64,000 nucleotides of DNA, taken from Pseudacidovorax sp. NFM-22. Lineage in GTDB: Bacteria; Pseudomonadota; Gammaproteobacteria; Burkholderiales; Burkholderiaceae_C. The DNA lies in assembly GCF_021401245.1 (NCBI RefSeq), contig NZ_JACBFY010000011.1, positions 1 to 64,000 of the forward strand, in the 5' to 3' direction. Below, piece after piece: positions 1 to 11,891 of the stretch (its first letter is position 1; each line of letters starts with the position of its first letter). The translations under genes and the position numbers were made by a program. The notes below the pieces were generated by a model. The model did no database searches. It was given only the letters and a program-made list of their open reading frames with translations, and was not told the DNA's origin.

Positions 1-802
<802 letters not shown>

Positions 803-1244
803 GGAGGGCCTCGTTGTGCGACGGAGATGACCCTGTGGGGCAACATGCATGCCGCCCGCGCCACCCGCCAACCGCGCGATTGACCCCGCAGCCCAAGTCT
901 TTGTCAGACAAGGAGTTTCCTGCAATGCCCCCGGGCGCTTCCGCCCGCACGCGGCGCATTCGCCCGCGCTTGTTACGGGGTCGCCGCCCGTAACGCCGTA
1001 ACGACATCGCCACGCCTCGGGGGCCATGGATCCCGTCCGACGCCCCGATTTCCTTTTATTGCGGTCCTGCCGCTTTCCTCCCAAATATTTACATTCATTT
1101 ATCAACGATATTCAAACATCTTCAATGGTCTTTTTGCCTTCTCAACAATAGGCGCGAAATTTAACAGTACACCTTTTCTGTCCTGTCTAATGGCGTCGCT
1201 TCCCCTCCAAATCGAATTACCGACCCATTTCAGGAGAGCGCGAT
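803..1244. other. AT-rich intergenic region between adhesin and response regulator
   Basis: These 442 bases separate two divergent genes. From about 1040 to 1200 the sequence is clearly poorer in G+C than anything else in the first 15 kb, with several runs of A and T. No convincing ORF, tRNA or terminator is visible. It should hold the promoters for the minus-strand adhesin and the plus-strand regulator, but I could not assign -35/-10 pairs with confidence. A ribosome site (AGGAG) lies just before 1245. Confidence 0.6.
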
Positions 1245-2018
1245 ATGCGTATTGCAGTTGTGGACGACGAGCCGGCGTCGCTGGATTTCCTGCACCGGAC
1301 CATCACCCAGGAAGGCCATGAGTGTTTCGGCTTCACCACCGGGCTGGACCTCCTGCGCACCCTGCGCCATCACAGCTTCGACCTGCTGGTGATCGACTGG
1401 ACCCTGCCCGACCTGACCGGGGCCGAGCTGATCCGAATGATCCGCAACGGCCTGCCCAGCACGGTGCCCATCATCTTCATCACCACCGGCGAGAGCGACG
1501 CCGACATGGTCGAAGGCCTGGGCGCCGGCGCGGACGACCACCTGTGCCGCCCGGTGCGCACCGGCGAACTGGCCGCCCGCATGCAGGCCCTGCTGCGCCG
1601 CACCTATCCGCAATTGACCGAGGCCGAATTGCATTTCGGCGTCTACACCTTCATGCCCCGCCGCCGGCAATTGACGGTGCGCAACACCCTGGTGCCGCTC
1701 ACCAACCGCGAATTCGAACTGGCCCTGCTGCTGTTCCGCAACCTGGGCCGCCTGCTGTCGCGCGAACACCTGTGCGGCACCGTGGTGGGCCCAGGCGCAG
1801 AGACCACCTCGCGCTCGCTGGACACCCATGTCTCGCGCCTGCGCCACAAGCTGGACCTGCGGCCGCACAACGGCTATCTGCTGTCGGCGATCTACCGCAT
1901 AGGCTACCGCCTCGACGCCATCGAGGAGCGCGCCGTCGGCACGGCGGCCGACACCACGGCCGCGGGGGCGGAGCGTCCGCTGCTGCCGGGCCGCAGCCGC
2001 ACACCGCCAGCGACCTGA
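1245..2018 (+). CDS. OmpR/PhoB-family response regulator (orphan)
   Basis: A 257-residue two-domain regulator. The receiver domain (1-115) has the acidic pair D7/D8, the phospho-acceptor D51 in 'LLVIDWTLPD' and T80/T81 at the switch threonine position. The usual Lys before Pro at the end of beta-5 is Arg here ('HLCRPV', R102). The C-terminal winged helix (about 145-230) carries the typical 'PLTNREFELALLLFRN' and 'LDTHVSRLRHKLDL' segments and should bind DNA. An AGGAG ribosome site precedes the ATG. No histidine kinase gene is adjacent. Its divergent position next to a large adhesin suggests control of surface attachment, which is inference only. Confidence 0.9.
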   Translation: MRIAVVDDEPASLDFLHRTITQEGHECFGFTTGLDLLRTLRHHSFDLLVIDWTLPDLTGAELIRMIRNGLPSTVPIIFITTGESDADMVEGLGAGADDHLCRPVRTGELAARMQALLRRTYPQLTEAELHFGVYTFMPRRRQLTVRNTLVPLTNREFELALLLFRNLGRLLSREHLCGTVVGPGAETTSRSLDTHVSRLRHKLDLRPHNGYLLSAIYRIGYRLDAIEERAVGTAADTTAAGAERPLLPGRSRTPPAT

Positions 2019-2041
2019 CCGCCGCCCTCCCGCGCCGCATG

Positions 2042-2074
2042 AAAGGCCGCCATCGCTGGCGGCCTTTTCGTTTT
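2042..2074 (+). terminator. Rho-independent terminator after the response regulator
   Basis: A perfect 10-bp stem (AAAGGCCGCC at 2042-2051 with GGCGGCCTTT at 2058-2067) has a six-base loop and is followed by a T-rich tail (TTCGTTTT). It lies 24 bases after the regulator's stop codon and separates it from the DUF4331 cassette. Confidence 0.9.
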
Positions 2075-2227
2075 CGCAGTCCGTCTTCCGCACAGGCCGC
2101 CTCTCGGTGCAAACCCGAGGCCCGCACGTCCTCTGCATCCAGTGCATGCGCAGTGCCGTATCCGATCCACCGATGCGAAATCGGTCGAATCCCACTGCCC
2201 ATCACTCCACCTACAGAGGTCACGCCG

Positions 2228-3718
2228 ATGAGACTGTCCATCCCTGCCAAGGCGCTCGGCTTTGCCGCCGGCGCGCTGCTGATTGCGGGCGCCCACGCGT
2301 CCAGCCACCGCGAGGCGCCGTCGATCGCGGGCATGCCCAAGCTGGACGCCACCGACTTCTACATGTTCCGCAGCTACGAGGCCGGCCGGCAGGACTACCT
2401 GACGCTGATCGCCAACTACCAGCCCGACCAGAGCGCCTACGGCGGGCCCAACTACTTCAGCATGGATCCGAACGCCCTGTACGAGATCCACCTGGACACC
2501 AACGGCGACGCGGTGGAAGACCTCACCTTCCAGTTCCGCTTCAAGAACACGCTGCGCGACATCCAGCTGCCCGTGGGCGGCAAGCAGGTCTCCATCCCCC
2601 TGATCCAGGCCGGCGGCATCACCGGGCCCAACCAGGCCACGAGCAACCTGCGCGAGACCTACACCCTGAGCGTGGTGCGCGGCGACCGGCGCAAGGGCAG
2701 CGTCCAGCCGGTGACCGGGCCTGGCGGCGCCACCGAGTTCGACAAGCCGACCGACAACATCGGCGAGAAGACCTTCGGTGCCGGCGCGGGCTATGCCAAC
2801 TACGCCAACCAGCACATCTACACCGTCAACATCCCGGGCTGCAGCGCGCCCGGCCGCGTGTTCGTGGGCCAGCGCAAGGACCCGTTCAGCGTGGCGCTCG
2901 GCCAGGTGTTCGACCTGGTCAACCTCAACCCGCTGGGTGCGCCCGATGCCAATGCCGACGCGCTCGCGGCCAAGAACGTGACGACGATGGCGGTGGAGCT
3001 GCCCATCGCCTGCGTGACGACGGCGAGCCAGCCCATCGTCGGCGGCTGGACCACCGCCAGCGTGCGGCAGGGCCGGCTGATCGCCAGCCCGCCCAAGAGC
3101 GGCCACGGCACGACCGCCCTCCAGGGCGGCGCCTGGGCCCAGGTCTCGCGCCTGGGCATGCCGCTGGTCAACGAGGTGGTGATCGGCCTGAAGGACAAGG
3201 ACCGCTTCAACAGCTCGAAACCGATGGACGATGCCCAGTTCGCCAACTACGTGACGAACCCCACGCTGCCGGCCCTGGTGCAGACGCTGTTCCCCGCACA
3301 AGCCCCCACGAACTTCCCGCGCACCGACCTGGTCGCGGCCTTCCTCACCGGCGTGGAGGGCCTGAACAAGCCGGCCAACGTCAAGGCGGCGGAGATGCTG
3401 AGGCTCAACACCGGCATCGCCCCGACGCCCAAGGCGCAGCAGAGCAACCTGGGCGTGCTGGGCGGCGACACGGCGGGCTTTCCCAACGGACGCCGCCCCG
3501 GCGACGACGTGGTGGACGCCGAACTGCGCGTGGCCATGGGCGCCCTGTGCGTGGCCACCGGCGCCAACGACGCGCTCAAGGTGGGCTGCAAGCCTTCGGA
3601 TGCGCCCGCGGGCGGCGCGGCGCTGACCGATGGCGCCGCGCAGTCGCCGGCCCAGTTCCCAGACGCCTTCCCGTACCTCAACACACCGCTGCCGGGCGCG
3701 ACCCTGGCGCGCCAGTGA
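2228..3718 (+). CDS. DUF4331 family exported protein
   Basis: A 496-residue protein with a Sec signal peptide (MRLSIPAKALGFAAGALLIAGAHA) followed at once by the family hallmark 'SSHREAPSIAG'. The body has the conserved 'LDATDFYMFRSYE', 'DTNGDAVEDLTFQFRF' and C-terminal 'GRRPGDDVVDAELRVAMG' segments of the DUF4331 family. The family has no established biochemical function. I chose the ATG at 2228 because it gives an intact signal peptide and the upstream reading frame is a shadow of the regulator gene. It heads a cassette with a lipoprotein, a TPR protein and a HupE/UreJ-like membrane protein, which suggests they work together in the envelope. Confidence 0.88.
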   Translation: MRLSIPAKALGFAAGALLIAGAHASSHREAPSIAGMPKLDATDFYMFRSYEAGRQDYLTLIANYQPDQSAYGGPNYFSMDPNALYEIHLDTNGDAVEDLTFQFRFKNTLRDIQLPVGGKQVSIPLIQAGGITGPNQATSNLRETYTLSVVRGDRRKGSVQPVTGPGGATEFDKPTDNIGEKTFGAGAGYANYANQHIYTVNIPGCSAPGRVFVGQRKDPFSVALGQVFDLVNLNPLGAPDANADALAAKNVTTMAVELPIACVTTASQPIVGGWTTASVRQGRLIASPPKSGHGTTALQGGAWAQVSRLGMPLVNEVVIGLKDKDRFNSSKPMDDAQFANYVTNPTLPALVQTLFPAQAPTNFPRTDLVAAFLTGVEGLNKPANVKAAEMLRLNTGIAPTPKAQQSNLGVLGGDTAGFPNGRRPGDDVVDAELRVAMGALCVATGANDALKVGCKPSDAPAGGAALTDGAAQSPAQFPDAFPYLNTPLPGATLARQ

Positions 3719-3728
3719 GGGCGTCGCG

Positions 3729-4028
3729 ATGAGCCGCCTGTCCATGCATCTCGCGAGCGCCCTGCTGGCTGCCGCGGCCCTGGCGGGCTGCGGCGGCGGT
3801 GGGGGTGGCAGCTCCTTCGCCTTCGTGCCGGCAACGGCGCCCGGCACGGGGAGCAGCAACCCGCCCACGCCCACCAACCCCGCACCGCAGACGAGCGCCT
3901 ACGACCAGTTCCTGGCCTACGTGCTCGCCCTGGTCGGCACCCAGCAGGATGGCGCCGAGCCCGCGGACGTGGCGGCGCTCGATCCGGCGCCCACGTCCGA
4001 GACGGCCGAGCCGATCGCGACACCATGA
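3729..4028 (+). CDS. Small lipoprotein, unknown function
   Basis: A 99-residue protein with a lipoprotein signal: the hydrophobic segment 'LASALLAAAALAGC' gives a lipobox L18-A19-G20-C21, followed by a Gly-rich linker (GGGGGG). The rest is Pro/Thr/Ala-rich and low in complexity, with one short amphipathic stretch ('AYDQFLAYVLALV'). It starts 10 bases after the DUF4331 gene and overlaps the next gene by ATGA, so it belongs to the same transcript. I recognise no family. It may tether or chaperone the DUF4331 protein (inference). Confidence 0.75.
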   Translation: MSRLSMHLASALLAAAALAGCGGGGGGSSFAFVPATAPGTGSSNPPTPTNPAPQTSAYDQFLAYVLALVGTQQDGAEPADVAALDPAPTSETAEPIATP

Positions 4029-5227
4029 GCGGCGGGCCGCCCCGCCGCCGCCACGGCGCGCACTGGCGCCCGCTGGCGCTGGGCCTGGCGGTCGCCGGCA
4101 GTGCGCTGGCGGCCGTCCATGCGGCGCCGCGCCTGCCCGCGTCCGACGACCAGGTCGTCGAGACGCTGCCCGGCGGGCCGGGGGCCGCGAAAGCCAAGCG
4201 CCGGCTGCGTGCGAGCCTGCAGGAACGCGCCGGCGACCCTGCCGCCGCGGTCGAGGCCGCCCAGGCCTACCTCACCCTGGCGCGGACGCAGGGCGATGCC
4301 CGCTATGCCGGTCAGGCGCTGGCCGCGCTGCGCGCCTGGGACGCCGTGCCGGCAGCCCAGACACCGCCGGAAGTCCTGGTGATGCGGGCCACCATCCAGC
4401 AGTTCGTCCACGACTTCGACGGCGCCGAAGCGTCGCTGAAAGCCGCCCTCGCCCGCCGCCCGGCCGACGCGCAGGCCTGGCTGACGCAGGCCACCCTCCT
4501 GCGCGTGCGGGGCCGGCTTGCCGAATCCGACGCCGCCTGCCGGGCCACGGGCCGGGCGGGACCAGCCGTCTACGGCATCGCCTGCCTGGCCGAGAACGCC
4601 GCGCTGCGCGGCCGCCATGACGAGGCGCGTGCCACCCTGCGCACGCTGCTGCAGGACGCGCCGCTCCAGACCGACAGCCTGGCCGGCGTGCGGCAATGGC
4701 TGTGGACCACGCTGGCCGAGGTCGAGCAGCTGGCCGCCCGGCCCGCCGCGGCCGAAGCCGCCTACCGGGAAGCGCTGCTGCTCGGCCGCGACGGCTATCT
4801 GCGGCTGGCCTATGCCGACTTCCTGCTGCAGCAGGACCGCGCCAGCGAAGTGCCGCCCTTGCTGAGTGCAGAGCCGCGCAGCGATCCGGTGCTGCTGCGC
4901 CTGGCCATCGCCGAGCGGCGCACGTCGGGTCGCCCCGGCGAGGCGGCGGAGGAACTGGCCGACCGTTTTGCGGCGGAGGCCCTCCGACCCGCAAGCGCTG
5001 CGGCCCATGCGCGCGAACAGGCACTCTTTGCCCTGGACGTGCAGGGCAACGCGCAGCAGTCCCTGGCGCTGGCGCGGCAGAACATCGGCCTGCAGCGCGA
5101 GCCGACGGACCTGCTGCTGCTGGCACGCGCCGCCCGCGCCGCGCGGGACCCGGCCGCCCTCGCCGAGGCGCGCCGGGTGCGTGACGAGATCGGCCTGCGG
5201 GATGCCCGGATCGATGCGCTGCTCTGA
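4025..5227 (+). CDS. Exported TPR-repeat protein
   Basis: A 400-residue protein with a basic N-terminus (GGPPRRRHGAHWR) and a hydrophobic segment 'LALGLAVAGSALAAVHAAP', likely a signal peptide. The body is a series of Ala/Leu-rich helical pairs characteristic of tetratricopeptide repeats (for example 'DARYAGQALAALRAWDAVP', 'DAQAWLTQATLLRVRGR'), giving a protein-protein scaffold. The start overlaps the previous stop (ATGA), showing translational coupling, and the HupE/UreJ-like gene follows 16 bases later. The neighbours suggest a periplasmic partner of the DUF4331 protein. Confidence 0.82.
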   Translation: MSGGPPRRRHGAHWRPLALGLAVAGSALAAVHAAPRLPASDDQVVETLPGGPGAAKAKRRLRASLQERAGDPAAAVEAAQAYLTLARTQGDARYAGQALAALRAWDAVPAAQTPPEVLVMRATIQQFVHDFDGAEASLKAALARRPADAQAWLTQATLLRVRGRLAESDAACRATGRAGPAVYGIACLAENAALRGRHDEARATLRTLLQDAPLQTDSLAGVRQWLWTTLAEVEQLAARPAAAEAAYREALLLGRDGYLRLAYADFLLQQDRASEVPPLLSAEPRSDPVLLRLAIAERRTSGRPGEAAEELADRFAAEALRPASAAAHAREQALFALDVQGNAQQSLALARQNIGLQREPTDLLLLARAARAARDPAALAEARRVRDEIGLRDARIDALL

Positions 5228-5243
5228 CCCCTGGCGCCGCGCC

Positions 5244-6398
5244 ATGCGTGCCCTGCTGCTCATGGTGCTGCTGGCGCTGGCCACGCTCCTGTGCCCCCTG
5301 CCCGCACTGGCGCACAAGTCCAGCGACGCCTATCTGTGGATCACCCGGGAAGGGCCTCGGCTCGCCATCCGATGGGACATCGCCCTGCGCGACCTGGACG
5401 CCGCCCTGGACCTCGACGCCGACCAGGACCAGCGCCTGCAATGGGGCGAGGTGCGCAGACGCCTGCCGGACATCATGGCCTACGCCAGCGCGCGGCTGCA
5501 GCTGCAGCAGGGCCGCTGCATCCTGCGGCCGGGCCCGGCCGAAGGCATCGAGGAGCGGGTGGACGGCGCCTACCTGGCGCTGCGCTTCGACAGCGACTGC
5601 GCCGACACCGACCTGCTGACCATCGACTACCGGCTGTTGCGCGAGGTCGATCCCACCCACCGCGGCCTGCTGCGGCTCGGCGCGACGAGCGACACGGCCG
5701 CCCCGAGCGCCAGCGTTCGCTCGCTCGACCCGGGCGGTGGCCCGGTGCAGCTGCGCTGGCCCTCCGACGAGGCGCCGCCACCCGCGGCCGGACATGGCTT
5801 CTTCGCCGATGGCCTGCACCACATCCTGATCGGCTACGACCACCTGCTCTTCCTGCTGTGCCTGCTGCTGCCGGCAGTGATGCGCCGCAGTGCCGCGGGC
5901 TGGACGCCGGTGGGCCGCTGGCGCGATGCCCTCTGGCCCATCGTGAGCTGGGTCACGCTGTTCACCCTGGCGCATTCGCTCACGCTTGCACTGGCGGCGC
6001 TCAAGGTCGTGAGCCTGTCGCCGCGCATCGTCGAACCGGCCATCGCCGCCACCATCCTGCTGGCGGCGCTGGACAACCTGCGACCGCTGCTCGGCACGCG
6101 CCGGCGTTTCTTCAGCTTCGGCTTCGGGCTGATCCATGGCTTCGGCTTCGCGGGGGCCCTGGCCGAGCTGGACCTGCCCACCCGGGCCTTCGCCAGCGCC
6201 CTGCTGCAGTTCAACCTGGGCGTCGAGGCGGGGCAGCTGCTGGTCGTGGGCAGCGCCATGCTGGTGCTGCTGGGCCTGCGGCGCTGGCGGGGCTATGTGC
6301 CCGTGGTGCTGCGCGGTGGATCGGTGCTGGCGGCGATCCTGGCGCTGGTGTGGCTGGTGGAGCGGGTGTTCGACCTGTCGTTGCTGCCGATGGGTTGA
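5244..6398 (+). CDS. HupE/UreJ-family membrane protein
   Basis: A 384-residue protein. A signal peptide (ends 'PLPALA') precedes a periplasmic domain of about 170 residues with the acidic motif 'DLDADQDQRLQW'. A C-terminal membrane domain follows with six or seven helices and the family signature 'GLHHILIGYDHLLFLL'; 'AHSLTLALAAL' and 'GLIHGFGFAGAL' supply further conserved His residues. Relatives (HupE, UreJ) move or bind nickel, but this longer two-domain subtype is not tied to hydrogenase or urease and no nickel enzyme genes are nearby. The His and Asp motifs are consistent with metal handling, which is not proven. It is the last gene of the DUF4331 cassette. Confidence 0.85.
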   Translation: MRALLLMVLLALATLLCPLPALAHKSSDAYLWITREGPRLAIRWDIALRDLDAALDLDADQDQRLQWGEVRRRLPDIMAYASARLQLQQGRCILRPGPAEGIEERVDGAYLALRFDSDCADTDLLTIDYRLLREVDPTHRGLLRLGATSDTAAPSASVRSLDPGGGPVQLRWPSDEAPPPAAGHGFFADGLHHILIGYDHLLFLLCLLLPAVMRRSAAGWTPVGRWRDALWPIVSWVTLFTLAHSLTLALAALKVVSLSPRIVEPAIAATILLAALDNLRPLLGTRRRFFSFGFGLIHGFGFAGALAELDLPTRAFASALLQFNLGVEAGQLLVVGSAMLVLLGLRRWRGYVPVVLRGGSVLAAILALVWLVERVFDLSLLPMG

Positions 6399-6499
6399 GG
6401 GCGGTGGCCGCGAGCTGATGCGCCGATGGCGAGCCTCTGCCCGCAGCGGGCCCATGGCTGCCTATAGTCACGGCCGCCGCCATTCCTTGCCTCGATGCC

Positions 6500-6925
6500 G
6501 TGTCCTTCATTGACGCCCTGCGCCGCTGGGCCCGCCAGCTCAAGCGCGACGTGCTCGCCCTCTGGTTCGCCCGCCGCCATCCGCAGACGCCCTGGCATGC
6601 CAAGGCGCTGGGCGCCTTCGTCGTGGCCTATGCGCTCAGCCCCGTCGACCTGATCCCGGACTTCATCCCGGTGCTGGGCTTCGTGGACGACGTGATCCTG
6701 CTGCCAGGGCTGATCTGGCTCACGCTTCGGCTGCTGCCGCCGCAGGTGCTGGCCGATTCGCGCGACAACGCGCGGACCTGGATGGACGCGCGCCGCGACC
6801 GGCCACGCAGCCGGGTGGCGGCGGTGGTGATCGTGCTGCTGTGGGTCGGAGTGGCCGTGGCACTGGCGATCTGGGCCCTGCCGTGGGTGCGGCTCCACGT
6901 TCTCGTCGATGCATCCCATCGCTAG
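6500..6925 (+). CDS. YkvA/DUF1232 family small membrane protein
   Basis: A 141-residue protein beginning with GTG. It contains the DUF1232 core motif 'ALSPVDLIPDFIPVLGFVDD' at about residues 49-68, followed by a hydrophobic segment, and ends with a second membrane helix ('VAAVVIVLLWVGVAVALAIW'). The family is widespread and its molecular function is unknown. The gene stands alone, about 100 bases after the HupE-like gene. The GTG start is the only one that retains the family's N-terminal basic helix. Confidence 0.8.
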   Translation: MSFIDALRRWARQLKRDVLALWFARRHPQTPWHAKALGAFVVAYALSPVDLIPDFIPVLGFVDDVILLPGLIWLTLRLLPPQVLADSRDNARTWMDARRDRPRSRVAAVVIVLLWVGVAVALAIWALPWVRLHVLVDASHR

Positions 6926-6970
6926 CCTCGGCCCGAACAGCCTCGGAGTAGCTCCTAAGAAAATCCAGCA

Positions 6971-8236
6971 CTATCCTCGCGACCCACTCTGCGGCCGCGT
7001 TGCTACGCCTCCCAGCACGCGACGGGCAAAGCGCTGGACGTCACTGAGATCTTTCACTTCCCCACTCAATAGCGCCTGGGCATAGCGTCCGGACGCATTG
7101 GTGCGATCCAGGCGCGCCGCGATCTCGGCGTGCTCGCTGGCTTCACGTTGGCGTGATTGCATGGCAAGCGCCACTGCCAACCCCCCGTGGCTTTCCGCGA
7201 AATTGCGATCCAGCCGAAGCGCCGACTGAAAGCTTTGCTCTGCGCCAATCAAGTCGCCCTGAGAGATTTGTGTCCATGCCAAGCCATGCCAAGTGCCAAC
7301 GTGCTGGCCCATGACGAAAAGCGCCTTGTTGAAGGCCTGAAACGCTTGCTCCAGCTCGCCAGCAAGCAACCAAGCAAACCCGCGTGTGGACCAAGCCCGA
7401 CCATCGCCGGGTTGGCGCTGCAAAGCCGCATCGGCAAACCGGCCGGCCGCTGCCGCGTCTTGGCGGGCAAGCGCCAGCGATGCACATGCGAGCGACGCTT
7501 CGGGCGGATGCTCGGCGGGATCGCCATTTTTATGACTCAGATCGGCCCATCGTTGCGCTGTACCGAACTCGGAAGCGTCGATGGCAATCAGACTGCCCAC
7601 CCCCGCAACTTGCGGGTCCAGCGATCCGCTGCGGTCCAAATCCAAGGCCCACTCCATCGCCCGGTCGAGTTGTGCGTCCTGATGGAGAGCACGCAACCAG
7701 AGTTGCTGAAGCGCCCGCGAGGCAACAGGTGGACGTTCCCCCTTGGCAGATGAGGATAGGACGCCCCTTTGCACAGGAGACTCCAACATGCGGGCAAGTC
7801 GCTGAACGCTGAGTCCGCTTGCGCCTCGACGCAAATCCACAAAGGCGAGGTTATGCGTCAGGACGTCAAGAAAGCCATCGGGTGGATTGGGCGTGGCCAC
7901 GAGCGCCTCAAGGACCGCCTGCGCTTCGTCATAGCGCTGCTGGGCCAGCCAAAAGTCACCTTCACGCAGCCGCCAGCCGAGTGTGTCGGCACCTAGCCCC
8001 TGTGCATGGCGAAGGTGCGCCTTGGCCTTTTCCCACTCACCGCATGCCAAGGACGCTTCGAAGCTCGCGATGAGAAGCTCGTTGTTGTCGGGATCTTGTT
8101 GAAGATAGCCTTCCATGCGCTGCATCCGCTGACGCACGGTGGCGAGACGAGGATCGCTCTGGATGGATGCGTCAACATTGGCAGTAGAAGCTTCGGTCAT
8201 GACGATGCGGTGTTGGGTTTGCAAAGCGGCTATCAC
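6971..8236 (-). CDS. Cytoplasmic TPR-repeat protein
   Basis: A 421-residue protein with no signal peptide. Several tetratricopeptide units are visible, notably 'PGDGRAWSTRGFAWLLAGEL', 'HVGTWHGLAWTQISQGDLIG' and 'NFAESHGGLAVALAMQSRQ'. The long form begins with GTG at 8236; an ATG at 8200 ('MTEAST...') is an equally plausible start and neither has a strong ribosome site. Codon use is less G+C-biased than in the flanking genes, which may indicate later acquisition. TPR proteins of this layout often serve as secretion or assembly scaffolds, but nothing nearby identifies a partner. Confidence 0.75.
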   Translation of the reverse strand: MIAALQTQHRIVMTEASTANVDASIQSDPRLATVRQRMQRMEGYLQQDPDNNELLIASFEASLACGEWEKAKAHLRHAQGLGADTLGWRLREGDFWLAQQRYDEAQAVLEALVATPNPPDGFLDVLTHNLAFVDLRRGASGLSVQRLARMLESPVQRGVLSSSAKGERPPVASRALQQLWLRALHQDAQLDRAMEWALDLDRSGSLDPQVAGVGSLIAIDASEFGTAQRWADLSHKNGDPAEHPPEASLACASLALARQDAAAAGRFADAALQRQPGDGRAWSTRGFAWLLAGELEQAFQAFNKALFVMGQHVGTWHGLAWTQISQGDLIGAEQSFQSALRLDRNFAESHGGLAVALAMQSRQREASEHAEIAARLDRTNASGRYAQALLSGEVKDLSDVQRFARRVLGGVATRPQSGSRG

Positions 8237-8363
8237 GGCCTACAGGCACAGATCGAGCCGGGCATCTTTCTCGAGCAGTTCGCGCAGACGCAGCAAGCCC
8301 TGCCGGTGAAGTTGGGATACCAGCGGCCTTCGCGCTGACGGCGACGCCGCGGCCGTCTGCGCG

Positions 8364-8936
8364 TCACCAACCGGCCGAACCGGACTCGCCCTTGAAGGGA
8401 CCCACGACCTCGGGCGTGATCCAGCCCGCATAGAAGCGACCAGGCTGCGGCACCACGCGAACGCCATCGACCCAGCAGGCGAGCTGGTGCGGATAGAACG
8501 CGACGTGGTCGCGCAGTGCCGCGTAGGTCGGCTCCAGCTCTGGATAGAACCACGCCGCAGCGTCAAACCGGTGGGCGCCTGCAACGACCGTGAGGTAGCG
8601 CGCCTCGCCCTTCCATTCGCAATACGACGTGCCTGCGGCCGGCACCAGCGCACCGGGCCGCACATCGACACGCGGCAGGTAGAAAGTGGGCGGGCTGGCG
8701 GTTTCGAGCAGCCGCAGCGCATTGCGGGTCCGCGCGATCTCCATATCGCCGCAGCACACCACGATCTCGCGCGAGTCCGCCTCGATGCGCGGCGGGCGCG
8801 GGTAGTCCCAGACCGATTCCTGGCCCGGGGCTGGCGTCTGGGCGAACGGAGGGCGGGCGTCGCCCACATGGCGCCACCGGGCGCGGGCGCGCTGGAGGCG
8901 TTCGATCTCTTGAGTACGGGCGTCCTGGGAGGTCAT
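8364..8936 (-). CDS. DUF427 domain protein
   Basis: A 190-residue cytosolic protein. The DUF427 fold is recognisable from 'PTFYLPRVDVRPGALVPA', 'SYCEWKGEARYLTV' and 'AAWFYPELEPTYAALRDHVA', which correspond to the family's Tyr-Phe-Pro, Cys-x-x-Lys-Gly and Trp-x-Tyr-Pro motifs. The long N-terminal extension with 'ARARWRHVGDARPPFA' is also seen in relatives. I chose the ATG at 8936 because the upstream in-frame codons are shadow sequence. The function is unknown. A weakly shared orientation with the downstream TPR gene does not establish an operon. Confidence 0.82.
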   Translation of the reverse strand: MTSQDARTQEIERLQRARARWRHVGDARPPFAQTPAPGQESVWDYPRPPRIEADSREIVVCCGDMEIARTRNALRLLETASPPTFYLPRVDVRPGALVPAAGTSYCEWKGEARYLTVVAGAHRFDAAAWFYPELEPTYAALRDHVAFYPHQLACWVDGVRVVPQPGRFYAGWITPEVVGPFKGESGSAGW

Positions 8937-9056
8937 GCCCGGATTTTGTGCGCGACCGTCGCAGACCACACCCTGACAGCCACGACCGGGGTGGGAACAG
9001 CACCCCACCCCAGCTTTAGGAATGGAGAGCAAACCAGGATGACGTCGAAGACCCAA

Positions 9057-9092
9057 TGAAAAAGCCCGGTGAGCAGTGCGCTACCGGGCTTT
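9057..9092 (-). terminator. Rho-independent terminator after tRNA-Ser
   Basis: A 10-bp stem (AAAGCCCGGT at 9061-9070 with ACCGGGCTTT at 9083-9092) has a 12-base loop. On the minus strand it ends in a run of Ts, 24 bases past the tRNA 3' end. It ends the tRNA transcript before the DUF427 gene. Confidence 0.9.
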
Positions 9093-9114
9093 CTGGAACC
9101 GTCATGGACGGTGA

Positions 9115-9206
<92 letters not shown>

Positions 9207-9236
9207 ACAAGCTGTGCGATTCAGTCGAAGCCTTGC

Positions 9237-9266
9237 ATTATAGCCAGGCTTTTGGCCCGCTGGGAA
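9237..9266 (-). promoter_or_regulatory. Sigma-70 promoter for tRNA-Ser
   Basis: On the minus strand a perfect TATAAT lies at 9242-9237, with TTCCCA 18 bases upstream (9266-9261). Transcription would start near 9230, about 24 bases before the mature tRNA. It lies between the serS stop and the tRNA, so the tRNA can be expressed independently of serS. Confidence 0.7.
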
Positions 9267-9285
9267 GCGGCCGCCGACGAATCGA

Positions 9286-11875
<2,590 letters not shown>

Positions 11876-11891
11876 GAGGCGCGCGCCAGGC

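Noticed and set aside
2107-3732. Second plus-strand frame of 541 residues across the DUF4331 gene
   Set aside because: It is an Arg/Pro-rich shadow frame produced by high G+C; the DUF4331 frame has a signal peptide and family motifs.
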